Assembly (NCBI GenBank): GCA_036583965.1
Contig: JAZBQD010000030.1
Span: 57,971,551 to 58,035,550, forward strand
Length of the DNA: 64,000 nt
Origin: Prunella strophiata
Taxonomy: Eukaryota > Chordata > Aves > Passeriformes > Prunellidae
Reading direction: 5' to 3'
Part shown: piece after piece, positions 1 to 13,110 of the stretch
How positions within the stretch are numbered: position 1 is the stretch's first letter
Layout: every line of letters begins with the position of its first letter
Notes under the pieces: generated by a model
Told to the model about the DNA's origin: nothing
Seen by the model: only the letters and a program-made list of their open reading frames with translations
Database searches by the model: none
Made by a program: the position numbers and the translations under genes

Positions 1-3000
1 TGCAGTTATGGACAGTTTAATGATGCACAGCAATTCACAGCTTCTGGAAGTCTGCCTAGGAATGAGAAAGCAGTAGCTACTGAAGAGAAAATAGAAAAAT
101 CCAGAAATGTTTTCCAGCTTGAATTCAACCGGTGCAAAAAGGAATGATGGTCATACTATTCATCTTAGTTCCTTTTGCAGATGAGCTTTAAGATTCCCTT
201 TCAGAAAACTGAAACAGGATGGACCTTTCAGATGGGCTTAAACTCCGGTTATAGGCTTAAACTCAGGTGGTCTGACCTTTTCTGCTGATTTGTCTTGCAC
301 AAGAATTTCACATGTGGCACCTTTCTCTGTGAGAAGAGAGAACTGCACAGCTGGTGATTTCTGCAGTCCCTCAGGTATGAAGCACAAGACTAGAACCAGC
401 AACAGAGGCTGCAGCTTGGGACTGCAGAATCAAAGGAATAGAAACTAGTGTGCACCATTTCCATTGTCGTATGAAGGGCAGATCAATAATTTCTCATCTC
501 TGTAGAATGACAAACACCTTGCAGCAGCCTTGCCTGAGTTTCACACCCCCAGCAGCAGAAAATGGTTCTTTACCTAAGAAATTTAACAGCATAAGATTTT
601 TATCTCGAGAGCTATAAACTCCAGTTGTGCTTTCACTTAAATTTATGGCTGAAAGTTTAGAGACTAATAGAATGGAAAACATGAGTGTCTCAAACTTGAA
701 TTAGAGAGCTGGCCTTCACAGCTGGGAGTTCAGAAAAAAATCTCTATTCAAACAAGGTACAGCAATGACACATAACATATTCTCATAGTAGGCACCATTT
801 CATTAAATGGAAACTTTAAATGAGCAATCTATTGCAAAAAAAAAAAAAAAAGAGGGAATAAGACAGTGGTGTGCAATCATTGAGATCTGTTTTTTTTCAA
901 TTCCTCACTGAGATTATTGAAAAATAGGAAAGTAGAACACAATCACAGAAAGTATAACATAGTTGAATAGTTGCTCCCTGCTTTCTTTGTACTGCCCAGA
1001 TGAAGTAAACCAGAGGTGGGCATTGGTGAGATATTCTTAAGAAATTGGTGGAGTATAAAATCTTTGAAGCCAAGAAAGTTGGTACATTCACAACTAGCAT
1101 TTAAAACTACATTTTCAGTTAAATGGAAGGATTTGTTGAACATATTTTATTAAAAAGCATGTAGAGTGATGAGAGTGGAAATGTATTGAAAATTAAACAA
1201 ATAGCCTCTTGTGAAAATGGAGAGCTTTTGGACTTTTTTTCCAGGGAGTGTAAGAGCGTAGAAACTTATATTAGACTGTGGACACTTCAACCTGCACATG
1301 GGATCTTAGCCTCATCCAGATATTCCATAAAGGAGGACACTTAACTTGAGATATCAGCTCAATATATCCACAAGAGACCCACAGGTGATAGCTCTCAGTT
1401 TTTAAGATCTGTTTGCCTTGAAACAGGGTTTAGTAAAGAATACTTCTTTCTTACAAAGCTTCTATTGGAATTTTCTACATTAAATTAACATTATTCCTTT
1501 GGGATTTTCAATTTAAGATCTTACAGACTCTGTATTACATAATTTTTATTAGACTCCCAGTTTTCTTTGCCTTCACTGCACCTCTGAGGCTCAAACACTA
1601 TGATTTTTACTTGAAGCTTCTCTCAAAGTGTAAGTGATTTTATGGCACAATTGTAGGAAATAAGAAGAAACACAAAATGAAAAACATTTAGCAGAAAACA
1701 TCTAAATGATAACAGATGGGAAGGAAATATATAAAATTAAATATAAAAAAATATGAGGCTCCAAATCAGCCTTACTCCTGAAAACTAAGCCTATGTTTGA
1801 TTAAAGAAAGGAACTGCTTATAATAAAACAAAAAGGGAAAGATATTTCTGAGTGATCTTTGTACCAAAGTTTCAACTAGTGATTCTAATCCTGTAAACAG
1901 GCAAAACTGGAGGGCAATAGATCTATCATATTTAAAATGTATATTTCAATATGAAATTAATTGTCATCTTTGTCTGCAGATTTTTTAAAATCAATTAAAA
2001 AGAAAATTTGGGAGACTAGCTCAAGATTTGGGTGAAAAATTTTAAAGTGACAACATAAGACTGATAAATTTTGTCCAAGCCATTCAAATATATGTTAATG
2101 ACAACATAAAGTGAAATATTTAGTAGAAAACATTTTAGAATATGCTTTAGAGAATTACAGAGTATCCTAGGCAGATATCTCGATTACAACACACTGTCTC
2201 AAAATCTGATTCAAAATTGAGTCTAATCAGTGAAAAGATCTGAAATAGTACCAGCTTCAGAAAAATTACAAGTAAAACTCTTATCTGCTTCAAAAGAAAG
2301 TTAAAAATATCCTTTCATCAGTAGAAACATCCCAGTAGAAATTAGTGCTGAGTTCTACTAGACTTGGTCTTTTTCTAAGCACTTGAATTTATGTTTTTCT
2401 TCCCTTTTCCTCTCCATTCACAGACACATTTTCTTATATTCACTGATTCCTCAGCTTTATATATTTCAGTGGCTCCCACTCAACCACCTCATATCCTTTT
2501 TCTTGCCAATTCCTTTCTTTTTTTAATTGAAATTTTAAGATACTGATTTGCTTCTGTTCCTAAATTATTATTTTTTTGTTTCTTTTACTATTTTCCAAAT
2601 CAATTTAGGGGAAGTCAAATTATTTCAGTTTGGATTTACTCCAACAGTTCCATCATCTCTTATTAACATAATTCCACTAAGGTCTTTATCTCTCTCATTT
2701 ATCTATGCAGAAAAGAGCTTTCCCATTGATGCACATACCATGCAGGTACAGAGAGTTTTTAAATTCCATCACCCATGCAGTCGGTAGGTTTTCCAATTTA
2801 GATATAAAAACAACAGAAATTTCAAACAAATATATAAAAGCAAGCTAATTTCAGTACTTACTTTAGTTCTCCAAAGCTAACTCTATTGCATCCATAGAAC
2901 ATTTCCAGTTAAATTTTAGGACAGACTAACCCCATACACAAACACAAACACACACATTTTCCTCCTTCCAGAAAGTAAACCCATGGTGTAATGGGACCAA

Positions 3001-5111
3001 GAGGGCAAAGAAATCATGGAATGTAATTTATTTCTAGAAGAGAGTCCAAAAGATGGGCAAACAGAAGCCTATTAGCTGTGCTGAAACAAATCATCTGCTT
3101 ACTTCAGTACAACAAGAGACATTTTCAAATACCTATTTCTGCTTCATATATTTCTGTAGGAATTCCAGGAAATACAAAGCTGTCTGCTTCCAATAAAATT
3201 CTACTTTCCATCCTCTCCCCCTTTTTTACTACTCCTCTCCCACAAATGTTTCTGCACATTTTCTTTCTTAAAACAAAATGTGCTAACAGCTAACAAATAG
3301 GCATTTCCTCTTATATTTCCAAAATATTTTTTTTATTATTTTTTATAACAGTGTGTTAAAACAAATAAAAAGCTTCCTAGCTACATGCTTTAGCATATAT
3401 GGTATTTTTTCCCCTATTGATTGATCCTATTACTCTAACAGATGGGGACAGATCCCACAATATGCCACTGTTCACATAGTGATGAGGTAAAAGGCGAAAG
3501 ATACACATAGAAGTGTACTTTCAATTATTAGTTAATAAATCAACTTTTAAAATGTGTGTAAGAAATCTAGGCTTTGAAAAGCAAAAGTACTACTTAACAA
3601 AGTGACTGTTTACTGTCCTGTAATGTTGCCTCTTAATTTGCATAAAACCACAGCATTTAAAAATCAGACAAAATTAAGCTTACCATAAGCATTATAGTTC
3701 AACAGTGGAGTGTAGCTATGCTAGATTACTTGGCTGTGATTTCCAAAAGATATGGCAAACACAAGTAGCTCTAATGTTTCTTTTCATGAGTCAACAGCCA
3801 TATATCACAAGGCTTGTTTCACACAGACCGAAGAAATTCAATCCTCTCTGAGGTCTGGTTTAAACCAGTCATCTAGAAAAGAAGGATCCTATAGCCCACT
3901 CTGGTACTGCTGAATGCACAGAAGAAATTTTTCATGGAATTGCTAGATCTAGCCAAGAACAGTCATTCATTGAGATAGAACAAAATAGTCATCCAACCTG
4001 GGGATTAAACCTCAAAACTGACAACAAATTTTAATTAATTAGTCATACTCTGTTTTGAAGATCTTGACAGTATTTCATCTTTTCTGCTTGACTGAGTAGT
4101 GATTATGAGGTCCTTATGTAGTAACTAAATGTCATGTACAGTAGGTTTTGTTCAACCAAAGAAATGCCACTATTATTCAATAAACAACTTTAACCAATCT
4201 TATGATATTGATTCTACAATTACTTTAATATCTCATGCCTATCAAGCTGGGGAAACATATAGAGCATAAATAAGAATTTTCTGTGCAATTATCTTTGTGT
4301 GAATCTCCCAAAAGATCAGACTTCCCAATTCTGCAGTTTTCAGCTCCAAACTCAGCATTAATATCCTAAACATCGACATATTTGTATAAAATGGTTTGCA
4401 ATGGGTTGCATGTTTTATCTTAGACATAGAATTATTACATCTTTGGATGTTGAGTTCCAGAGTAGGATGATTTATTAATTTATTTATTTAGTAGCTCAAT
4501 AAAAGATTCAAAGGGCAAGTCTATGCTTATCACAAGTGGGCAGCTTGTAGAGATTGACATGATCCTAGGGCTTTCAATACTCAAATTTACTTTGTGCTAG
4601 CCACAGGTGTATAAGAACTGCAATTTGTGTAAGCCCCAAGAGAACTAATTATGTGTTAAGAAGAATGCACATTTTACTATGTAGCATACAATACAAGAAA
4701 ATTACCATGCATCAGGTTTTTGAAAGGCAGAACTTTAGGCAGGTAACAGGTATAGTTCTGCACAGATTTATTCTGAAATGAATTCCCTTGAAGGCTTATC
4801 AAAAGTAATACTTTTTTTCATTTAAATATATCTTCTTTACAGTGTAAAGTTTTGCCTCTGAAAAGTCTATGAATTCAAATAATATATGAAGGTCTTCTAC
4901 AAAGTCTCAAGCTTCAAAAGACAATTAATTTTGTTTATTTTACTGACAATATTAGGCAGAGATGAATTTTGCAAGAAATCAACAGCACTTTATTGCAAAG
5001 CTAGTGTCGAATGACGTTAAGAGAAACTGACTATTTGAAATATCTTCATGTACAGAATTATTACATAATGTCATATTACAGTAACAAATGTGATGAAAAT
5101 TTGTCCATACT
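1..5111. other. Intergenic or intronic AT-rich DNA, no gene seen
   Basis: About 5 kb of AT-rich, CpG-poor DNA. All six frames are broken by stops, and the longest open stretches (about 60-80 codons) have no recognisable domain or codon pattern. A 16-base poly-A lies at 836-851. I recognise no interspersed repeat here, but strongly decayed ones cannot be excluded by eye. Confidence 0.6.
836..851 (+). repeat. Poly-A tract, 16 bases
   Basis: An uninterrupted run of A. No element body can be recognised upstream, so it is more likely a homopolymer microsatellite than a retroposon tail. Confidence 0.9.
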
Positions 5112-5628
5112 TGTGGTGGGTTGACCTTGGCTGGATGCCAGGTGCTCTTCAAGCTGCTCTATCACTCCTCTCCTCAGCAGGACAGGAGAGGGAGAGAATA
5201 AGAAAGAAAATACCATCATGGATCAAGATAAAGGCAGCTTAATAAAGAAAAAGCAGACAAAAATAAAAGATTTATTTTCTACTTCCCAGCCATTTCCCAG
5301 AAAACAGGGTTTCAGTAGACAGACAAAAGCTTCCTCCTCCTACCCTTTCCCTTAGATTTGGTTGCTGAATAGACATCATATGGTATGGAATATCCCTTCA
5401 GTCAATTTGGATCAGCTGTCCTGGCCATTTCCCCTCCCAAGTTCTTGCCCACCATCAGCCTACTGTTGGGAAATGTGGGAGAGGCAGCAGTGATGCCCTG
5501 CCAGCATGGGTCAGCAGCAGCCAAAACACTGGTGTGTTACCAACACCTTTCTGGCTACTGGTACAAAGCACAGCACAGTGAGGGCTCCTGTAAGGAACAT
5601 TAACTCCATCTCAGACAGACCCAATACA
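5112..5628 (-). mobile_element. Avian endogenous retrovirus solo LTR
   Basis: The plus strand runs TGTGGTGGGTTGACCTTGG ... CCAATACA, so the element has the TGT...ACA ends of a retroviral LTR and is about 517 bp long. It reads in the minus direction: its sense strand starts TGTATTGGGTCTG and ends GGTCAACCCACCACA. It holds the block around 5378-5412 (GGAATATCCCTTCAGTC on the plus strand) that I recognise from this avian LTR family, and a sense polyadenylation signal (plus-strand TTTATT at 5271-5276). No internal retroviral genes flank it, so it is a solo LTR, usually left by recombination between the two LTRs of a provirus. I see no matching 5-bp target duplication (ATACT versus AAATT). The family call is from memory; I do not assign a database name. 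Confidence 0.8.
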
Positions 5629-7054
5629 AAATTCATGTGGTCATTGCTGCTATAAATAAGTGTAATTTAAATGCATGATAATTGTGGCCTTAGGAACCAG
5701 TATTGTGCAACACTGAATTTGTTAGCAGTCTTCCATTGTCTTTTGCTTGAATTTTGTATCGATGTGTGTGTAAAGGTGTATTTGTTATTCCATGGAAGAT
5801 CTAAATAGCAGATCTCAGAAAGACTTGTCTATTTTCACAAAAAGTCTGGGAATGATGTGGAGATGGCATGTAGAAGCACAGGCTGGAAGCAAAAAGGTAT
5901 AATACAGTCCATTGTAGTGGAGATAAATGAAGGAAAAAACACACCAGTTTAAAAATAGCCTGCTTGTCAGAAAATGTTTTCATGAAAACTGTTTCAGAAC
6001 AAGTGTTAATATGTTCTGAGAGCAGGCACCAACCTGGATATGTTATACAATAGGAAAGTGAACTACAGTTTTAGAAATGCACATTATGAAGGAGCAAGGA
6101 GAGAAAAATCTGAATTGAACTCTTAGGCTTGCAAAAACAGCAAAAGGTTTTCGTTCATTCAAATGTGTTCAAGGAGTTCATTGTCAATGTATTCTTGTGT
6201 CCTGTCTAAACTGCTACAGTGGCTATAAAAGCCCATAGCAATCACAAGGCCTAGGACCTTCTACAGAATGCCATCATCAGAGGACCTAGACAGATAATCT
6301 CTTTCTATCCCATAAAATGAAGATTTAGCTGACAGCATGTTTTATTTGTCACTATATTTTTACTGAAGATGTCCTCCAGGCTCATTTAGTAACAAATCTA
6401 GCTTAGATTTTCTTACTAGGAAGTTGTCTAAGTAACACTGAATACTAAAATGCAACCTGTGGCTTACTTGTGGCTGCTGTTGAATAACAATTGGTCATTC
6501 TGATGCTTGTCCTAAAATCAGGATCTAAAGCCATGAAAGCTCATTTTGGAAGGTATTCTGATTAAGAGACTGGCATTAAGACCAGCAGTATCTGGCTAGA
6601 CATAAATCTGCTGGCATTGAAGCTGCTGTTGACTGGAACTGACATCAGATACAAGGTGTATAATCAGAGGTAAACACAGCAACTAAAAACATCCATTCAG
6701 AAATCTGGGGAAATAAAATACTAACTTTCACATGCCTTTTCCAGTCTATCCTTATCTGAACATACTGAGTTCATGTGAAAGCCAGAAAATTTTTCCAGGC
6801 TTAAAAGAGACCATGTCATGTGTTCAAGTAATATAACAATAATCTCCCTGGCCATTTTTTGTGGCTGCAGTTTTTATTCTCATTTTCTATATCTGTCAGG
6901 ATTGGCATATAAAGAAAAAAATGTACCTGTGGCCCATCACAGCTCTGTGCTCTCTTCTGGAACACAAATTGTCACAACTCAGTGACTTTGTAAAGTCCTA
7001 TTGTTTGGAAATGGTGTAACTGAAGAGTTACATCTGTATCTTCTGCATGCACCT
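5629..7054. other. AT-rich spacer, no gene seen
   Basis: The stretch between the solo LTR and a CR1 fragment. No coding frame, repeat or RNA gene could be recognised. Confidence 0.55.
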
Positions 7055-7440
7055 GCATCTTCTTATGAGGGAAAGCTAAGGGAGCTGGGCCTGTTCAGTC
7101 TCGAGAAGAGACATCTGACCTCATGAATGTCTCCAAGTAACTGAAGGAAGGGTGTCAAGAGGGTGCAGCCAGGATCTTTGTGGTGGCAGGCAATAGGGCA
7201 AGAGGCAATGGGCAGAAACTGATGCACAGAAATTTCTACCTCCGTATGAGGAAAAACTTCGTTACCATGCAGTGACTGAGCACTGGAACAGATTGTCCAG
7301 AGAGGTTGTGGAGTCTCCCTCACTGGAGAGATTCAAGAACTGTCTGAATGCAATCCTGTGCCATGTGCTCTAGCATGACCCTGCTTGAGCAGGGAGATGA
7401 CCCACTGTGGTCCAACCTTACCCATTCTGTGATTATTTTT
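7055..7440 (+). mobile_element. CR1 LINE 3' fragment
   Basis: This is the 3' end of a CR1 non-LTR retrotransposon in plus orientation. It opens with the segment TATGAGGGAAAGCTAAGGGA plus GCTGGGCCTGTTCAGTCTC (7064-7102), which encodes the conserved end of the reverse transcriptase. It continues through a decayed frame that still shows a trace of the family's HWNRLP-REVVESPS stretch (near 7280-7325). It ends in the CR1 3' untranslated region: CTGCTTGAGCAGGGAGATGA, then GTCCAACCTTACCCATTCTG plus TGATT. The frame has several stops and small deletions. Only the last 400 bases are present, as expected for 5'-truncated LINE insertions. Confidence 0.88.
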
Positions 7441-10400
7441 CCTCACCTTCATTTATATATATGGTCAATGAGGCTGATCTTTGGCATGCCTAATCCCTAG
7501 CTCATCAACAAATACATGGAATATCCCCCCTCTGATTTTGCAGTTTCTACCCTTATATATTCAAATCAGATACTTGTGATGGTAGAGCAATAAGCAAATG
7601 TCTTCAGAGAAAATTGAAAACATCCCAGGAATCCTTTGAGGATTAGAGAGACTAGGAAACTGACATGTCATTTGTGTTTACCTCCATTAAGTGATTTTGA
7701 GCTTTCATGGTGGATTCACCTAAGTGAACCTAAGTCACATCATCTCGAGCTGTACATCATTCTGCAGTTTCACAGTGTGAGGGTTGATGCAAACATTTTC
7801 TTCAGTACACAGAGATATTAATCTACAACATTTTATTCATCAGTCCCAATTTAAAACCAAAACAAAGGCTTAAAACAAAAACTCACAGATGTAAGTTCCC
7901 CAGGATTTTTGATATCAAGAGTTCCTACTTTGATGCAAGCAGCTAAAAGCACCTATGGCTGAGTTGCTGAATATATAGGCTAAACTCATGGTTTGGTCAG
8001 CTTGGTACCTTCAAAACAGAGAAACTGAAATTTTATAGCTATCACTGCAAAACAAAAAACAGTCCAGTTTCTAAAAAATAAAGCTGAATTCACAGTTCTT
8101 ATCAATCCCATTAGAAGGGGTTTGCTTCAGTTTTTTGTTTAGGAGTTAATTAAGAGCTGTAACTGTTTTTCCCTATATATCTTTATGTAGAGATGTGACA
8201 TACAGTTACTAAGAATAGTTACTTGTGAGACATTTGTTGAGTACTTGACATTCAAAACAGGAATCATACTGAATTGGAGTTATGTTGACACTGCTCTTTT
8301 TGCCTGATTGAAAATGTGAATTATGTTAGTGAACTCACTTTACATGACTATCCTCTTCTATTAGCTTAGAATTATCTATTACCACAAAAACTCCTGCCAG
8401 AAAATGTCATACTCACAGATAGTGAAGACATATTACAAAGGAAAAACATAGGCACTGCTGAAGCCAATCTGCTTCTTAAAACTGGTATCTGTTACTGTCT
8501 CGAAGTTTTCATTTTTTAGCTGCAGTATCACCCATACTTGACACAGTTCCAGTTACAGACGCAGGATTCTAAAAGCATCAGAAAACAAAAGGAGAAAAGG
8601 GACAAGCAACAGCAGAAACATTTTTTCTAACATTTTACATATCAACATTTCATTTCAACATTGTAAAATTATGATTTGCATCTTGTGAAGCTGATATTTG
8701 TAAGTGTTTCTTCAGTGGCTGCTCACAAAACAGACTCTACTAAATGAAGGTTGATATTAATTCCTTGTCTGCATTCTTTCTGGGATCAAAAGATGGACTT
8801 CTTCTAAATATGGACAGAGATCACAGTTTTTTACTGTAATATAGAGTTGATTACTTTCTTACTTCAATCCATTAAAGACTGAGCTGAACCAGCAAATTCA
8901 TTTCGATTGTAATCCCAAGCACTTCAAATCCAGTTCTCCATTAGAGAAATTTAAATACAGTAAGTCAGTCAAGATCTCCAGCTCCTCATTGTGTTCTTAG
9001 TGATTAAAAAAAAAAAAAAATTAAAGCGAATATATTATATTTTCACCATGTAATAATTAATTTGGATACCTGGTTGAAAAGCATTACAGATATTTTATAA
9101 GTTTTTTTCAGTTCTTCACCTTACACAAAAGACAACAAGCATTCAGCATCTTTTTCATTGTTTGTTCTTATTGATTTCTTCTTTATTTCTGCGAACACAT
9201 GAACTCTTGGTTAACATTTTTCATTAGTATCCCTAATTACTGTTCGCATCAGCATGTAATTATTCTGTGTATAAATGCAAATATGGTTTTCTGACATTCA
9301 ACTTTGTGCAGTAGTGAAGTTAAAGCAGCTATTTATTTACAATAGCATGACATAGAGTGCCAAGAAATCTAAATCACACTCAAGTTCAATATTCACTAAA
9401 TGTTCAGGAGTAGAGGGTAATTCAAGGCGTTGCTGCATACTCCTTCAACAGGAAATACAGGAAATATTGCTTAATGATTGCTAGAAAGCCATTTAGACAT
9501 AAATTAAATTTCCAAACTTAAGATCTCCCAAGGCATAAGAACTTGAATTTTTAATAGGGCGATTGAGAGCTTGTTATTAGGAATGCTGAAGGTTCACTTA
9601 AAACATGTGAAGGTTACTGAAATTCAGAACTACATATACTTGTCAAAATAGGTTTTTGTTCACTCTATAATATTTACTAATACTAATACTTTTCTTTTAC
9701 TCCTAAAATATCTACCATAATTAGATTTAAGATCTGGAAATTCCAGGATTCTCAAAACCATCTACAGAAAAAAAAATAATAAAAAAAATTACCTGTAAGT
9801 CAACAGCATATTTTTGTTCATGTTTTTCTTTCTTTGGATTTCAATTGCTCTGAGTTTTAAAGCATCTTTTAAGAGTTTTTAAAATTTAGAAGTCTTTATT
9901 TTTCTGTGCCTTTTGTGTCAGTCTAATTTATTTAAATCCAGCTGCCCTCTTTCCATTCACCAACTGATAATGATGCTGAAATCAACAATCATAATCCTTA
10001 AAGACTTATTTCTCTCTACTCCATTCTTACTGGGAAAAGAAACAAACAAACAAAAATATGAAAAGATAGTTTAAAAAAAAACTCTTTCTGATTTCATATG
10101 TATGAAAACAGAGAACTTTCCTAGCTTGTCTGGAGGGGATGTTCAAGATTAAGTAAAGCAGTGTAAAGGAGGTGAGTCACTGCATTGTGTGACATATTAA
10201 TTTTTTGCCTTCATATACCAGGAATTTGACTGAGAACTTAACTTCAGTGACACCATCTACTCCAAAAAGAAGAAAAGTATATCTAATTCCTCCTCTCTGC
10301 TCTCATCTTTACAATGAGAAGAGGAAGAGAGCATATATTAGAATTTAGTTCAATAGTAGCTCATGTCCCTGAGTTCAACAAAGTCTCCCAGAACTGTTAG

Positions 10401-12764
10401 TTTAAAAGAAATTTGCACAAATAATCTAGTTCACTCACATTTCAAACTGGACAACAGTCTTTAATGTATAACTCTCTAAGGAGGTTCCCCTTTTGCAGCC
10501 TCCCAGCCTCCCTGGCACCATGAAAAATTTTGGTGCCTTGAGAAGGATCATTATTTCTTTTATATGGTACTTTAGAACTAACTGTGTCTGTTAGTTTTTC
10601 ACAAAGTATTGAGCTGAAGCAGTAGGGAGAATCAGCAGCAATTCTGTCTGTCCTAATGAATTAAAAGAATCCACAGAACTCATCCTTGTTCTGGAATTCA
10701 ATCATCCCTTCTATTGAAAGTGAGAACATTGTCCCTTGGATGGGACATTTATGTCTGGTCCATATTTGGAAGTTAGAAGAGACCCAGGGTCATTCATAAA
10801 AAAGCAGTGACCATTTCCCCTCAGTTTAGAAAGCAAGAGCTTAGCAGTTCAGACTTGAGCATTTCCAAGGCACTTATTCCCTTTTTTTCCAGAGAACATT
10901 CATGTAGGTCTTTAATTCACTAGCAGGCTGTGGCACTCTGGGTCAGATTAAATTATCTAAAAAGAGAGTGTGAGTTTTCCCAATGAGCAATGTGGCACAA
11001 TTAGTCTGGAAAATATTCTGGAGTAATACTGAGTACCCAAAATAGACTGTGATAGACAAACTGTGGTAGCAAAACTCTTCCAAAGAAGAGCAGAGAAAAG
11101 GTATTTGGCAGTCTTAGAAATGGTAGAAAGGGATTTCTTGGTATGTTGTGTGTAAGAAAAATGTAAAAGATCAGCCTTATAACTGTCTTAACCTTGTGAG
11201 TTCTTCCTCTTTTGAATTAGTAGTAATTATTTCTAAAGACATAATTTATTTCTTTGTTTCTTTATAAATTCTCAGAATGTAAAGCAGTCTAACTAGTAAT
11301 AATAATTACAGCATTAGGTAATTATTCTTTTTCTTTCTCTCTCTCTCATTCTCATGACTGTCATTTCTGTGATACAACTTCAATGATGAACTTTATTACC
11401 TTAATATATCTTGTTTTGCATAGACTGCTATACAAACATACAAGGTAGGGAAGACAGAATTAAATCACCTCAGGAATTTTTCAATCTTTTCACAAGACTG
11501 ATACTTTTCCTTTTTTTTCTTTTTTTTTTTTAACAATCTAAGCAAATTAGTTGAAATTGCTGAATATCTATGTGAGACCTTCTCAGCTTCAATACTGAAC
11601 AAGAAAAATAAACCCATTCCTTTTATAATCCTGCACAGAAAAGTATTAAGATATACCAATTATGCAACTATTTTTGGAAGGGAAGAATATAATTTTTGTC
11701 ATGCTGAGGTGTCACTTTATGATCAGATATTTGAAATGTAATATGTATTTTCAAGGTACTTGTAATTCATCTCCTCTGCCTATATGGTTGAACATAAGCA
11801 TCAGGAACATTAGAGGGGCAATCCAAAAATCAACCTTCTGAGCTACCCGCTGACCAAAAGAAAATAATAAAGGCCAGGAAAAGATTAGGATCTACTTTGT
11901 ATCTAGAAATTACTTTTATGCTGAGGCCTAGAAGCCTATTCAAAATTGCCTACTCCATGACCAGAGCAAAAGAATAAACTAGAGGTCTAATAAAAGTGCC
12001 TGTTTAGGAAGTGGTACTCTCTTTAATTTCTATATCCTGCCTCAGGACCTTTTTTATTTCTTTAATATTCAAAAATAAACCTAGTATTATAAGGACAGGT
12101 TTTAAAGCTTTAATGCTGTGTTTGCTCATGATTGTTGTCATTCTGTTACTTTTCATATCTAGTGAAACGAATCTTTCAAAATGACTTTGCATTTTTCAGA
12201 GTGGCATTATTTTATCACTCTTACTTTTTCCTTTTTCCAGCACTTTCTGGTGCATACTGTCCTATGTTTGATACTGAGGAGACTTTCCATATGTCTGGAG
12301 AATATATTTTTATGAGCATTTGGGCTGAAGAAAATATTAATTCATTACGTGAGAGACAGGAGCAATCACCACAGTTGTGTTTTCTTTGTTTGTTAAAACA
12401 TGGCTTTGGCTAAATTTCTTGGGTATGCCCATATCTGTAATTTGACTAAATACAGTTAATATATTTACTTAGTGCTGCCTGAGAGACACAGTGCCAGAAT
12501 GTGTGCCAAAAAATTATAGTCAGCCACATGTGTCTCTAGCATATAGGGATGATTTGGTCAAAAGAAGACATCTATATCTTAATTGACCTTCAGAACTTCC
12601 CTTAATTAGACATGAGGAAGAAATGGGCACTTTTAAATCCTAATTCATGACATTCTAGATCATCTTGGCAACTCAGCCTAAACACATACTGAGACTAGTT
12701 TTAGTTTGTTGTACTTTTTTCTCCCTCAATTTATTTTAAAGAAGCCATATTATCCCAGGCTTCT
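7441..12764. other. AT-rich DNA, no gene seen
   Basis: More than 5 kb with no recognisable exon, RNA gene or well-preserved repeat. It contains short A/T homopolymers (9006-9020 poly-A; 11522-11532 poly-T) and a CTTTCTCT-type pyrimidine patch near 11327-11348. The open frame at 12132-12413 (93 codons) has no known motif. Confidence 0.55.
9006..9020 (+). repeat. Poly-A tract, 15 bases
   Basis: A pure A run in plain AT-rich DNA. No recognisable element body lies next to it. Confidence 0.85.
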
Positions 12765-13110
12765 TTGTGCATCTTTATACAGTGTCCATGCCTACATCTG
12801 TAAGTAGGACAAAGTCCAGCCCTGGCTTCTGGAGCTGGTTCTTTAGCATGGAGGATGCCAAGTACCCAGGGTTGGGTGTGTGCAGAAATGCTCTAGCAGT
12901 TGAGAGAATCAAGCCCAGAGGAACCTGCACGGTTCCAGCAGTAGCTGACCCAGATGGTTTCTGACAGTTCATGGTTTCTGAGTTAGGAGGCCTCAGATTA
13001 CTCAACTCTTGTTTTAGGCATAAATGTCTTTCACTCTGCCCTTTATATGCTCCCACAAAACCTGATTACAGAAACCATAAAGCTGATCTTTAAGTGTTAG
13101 ACCAGGTACA
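12765..13110. other. Unclassified GC-richer block
   Basis: This segment is clearly richer in G and C than the kilobases on either side and reads like either an old repeat or a conserved element. Both strands carry open frames (65 codons on plus, 93 on minus) covering most of the block. Neither shows a domain, and overlapping antisense frames of this kind are expected where stops are rare because of composition. I could not assign it to a repeat family. Confidence 0.3.

Noticed and set aside
7063..7323. 86-codon minus-strand open frame
   Set aside because: It is antisense to the CR1 3' end and has no independent support.
11465..11659. Minus-strand open frame with a lysine run
   Set aside because: It reads through a poly-T tract. 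No other coding evidence.
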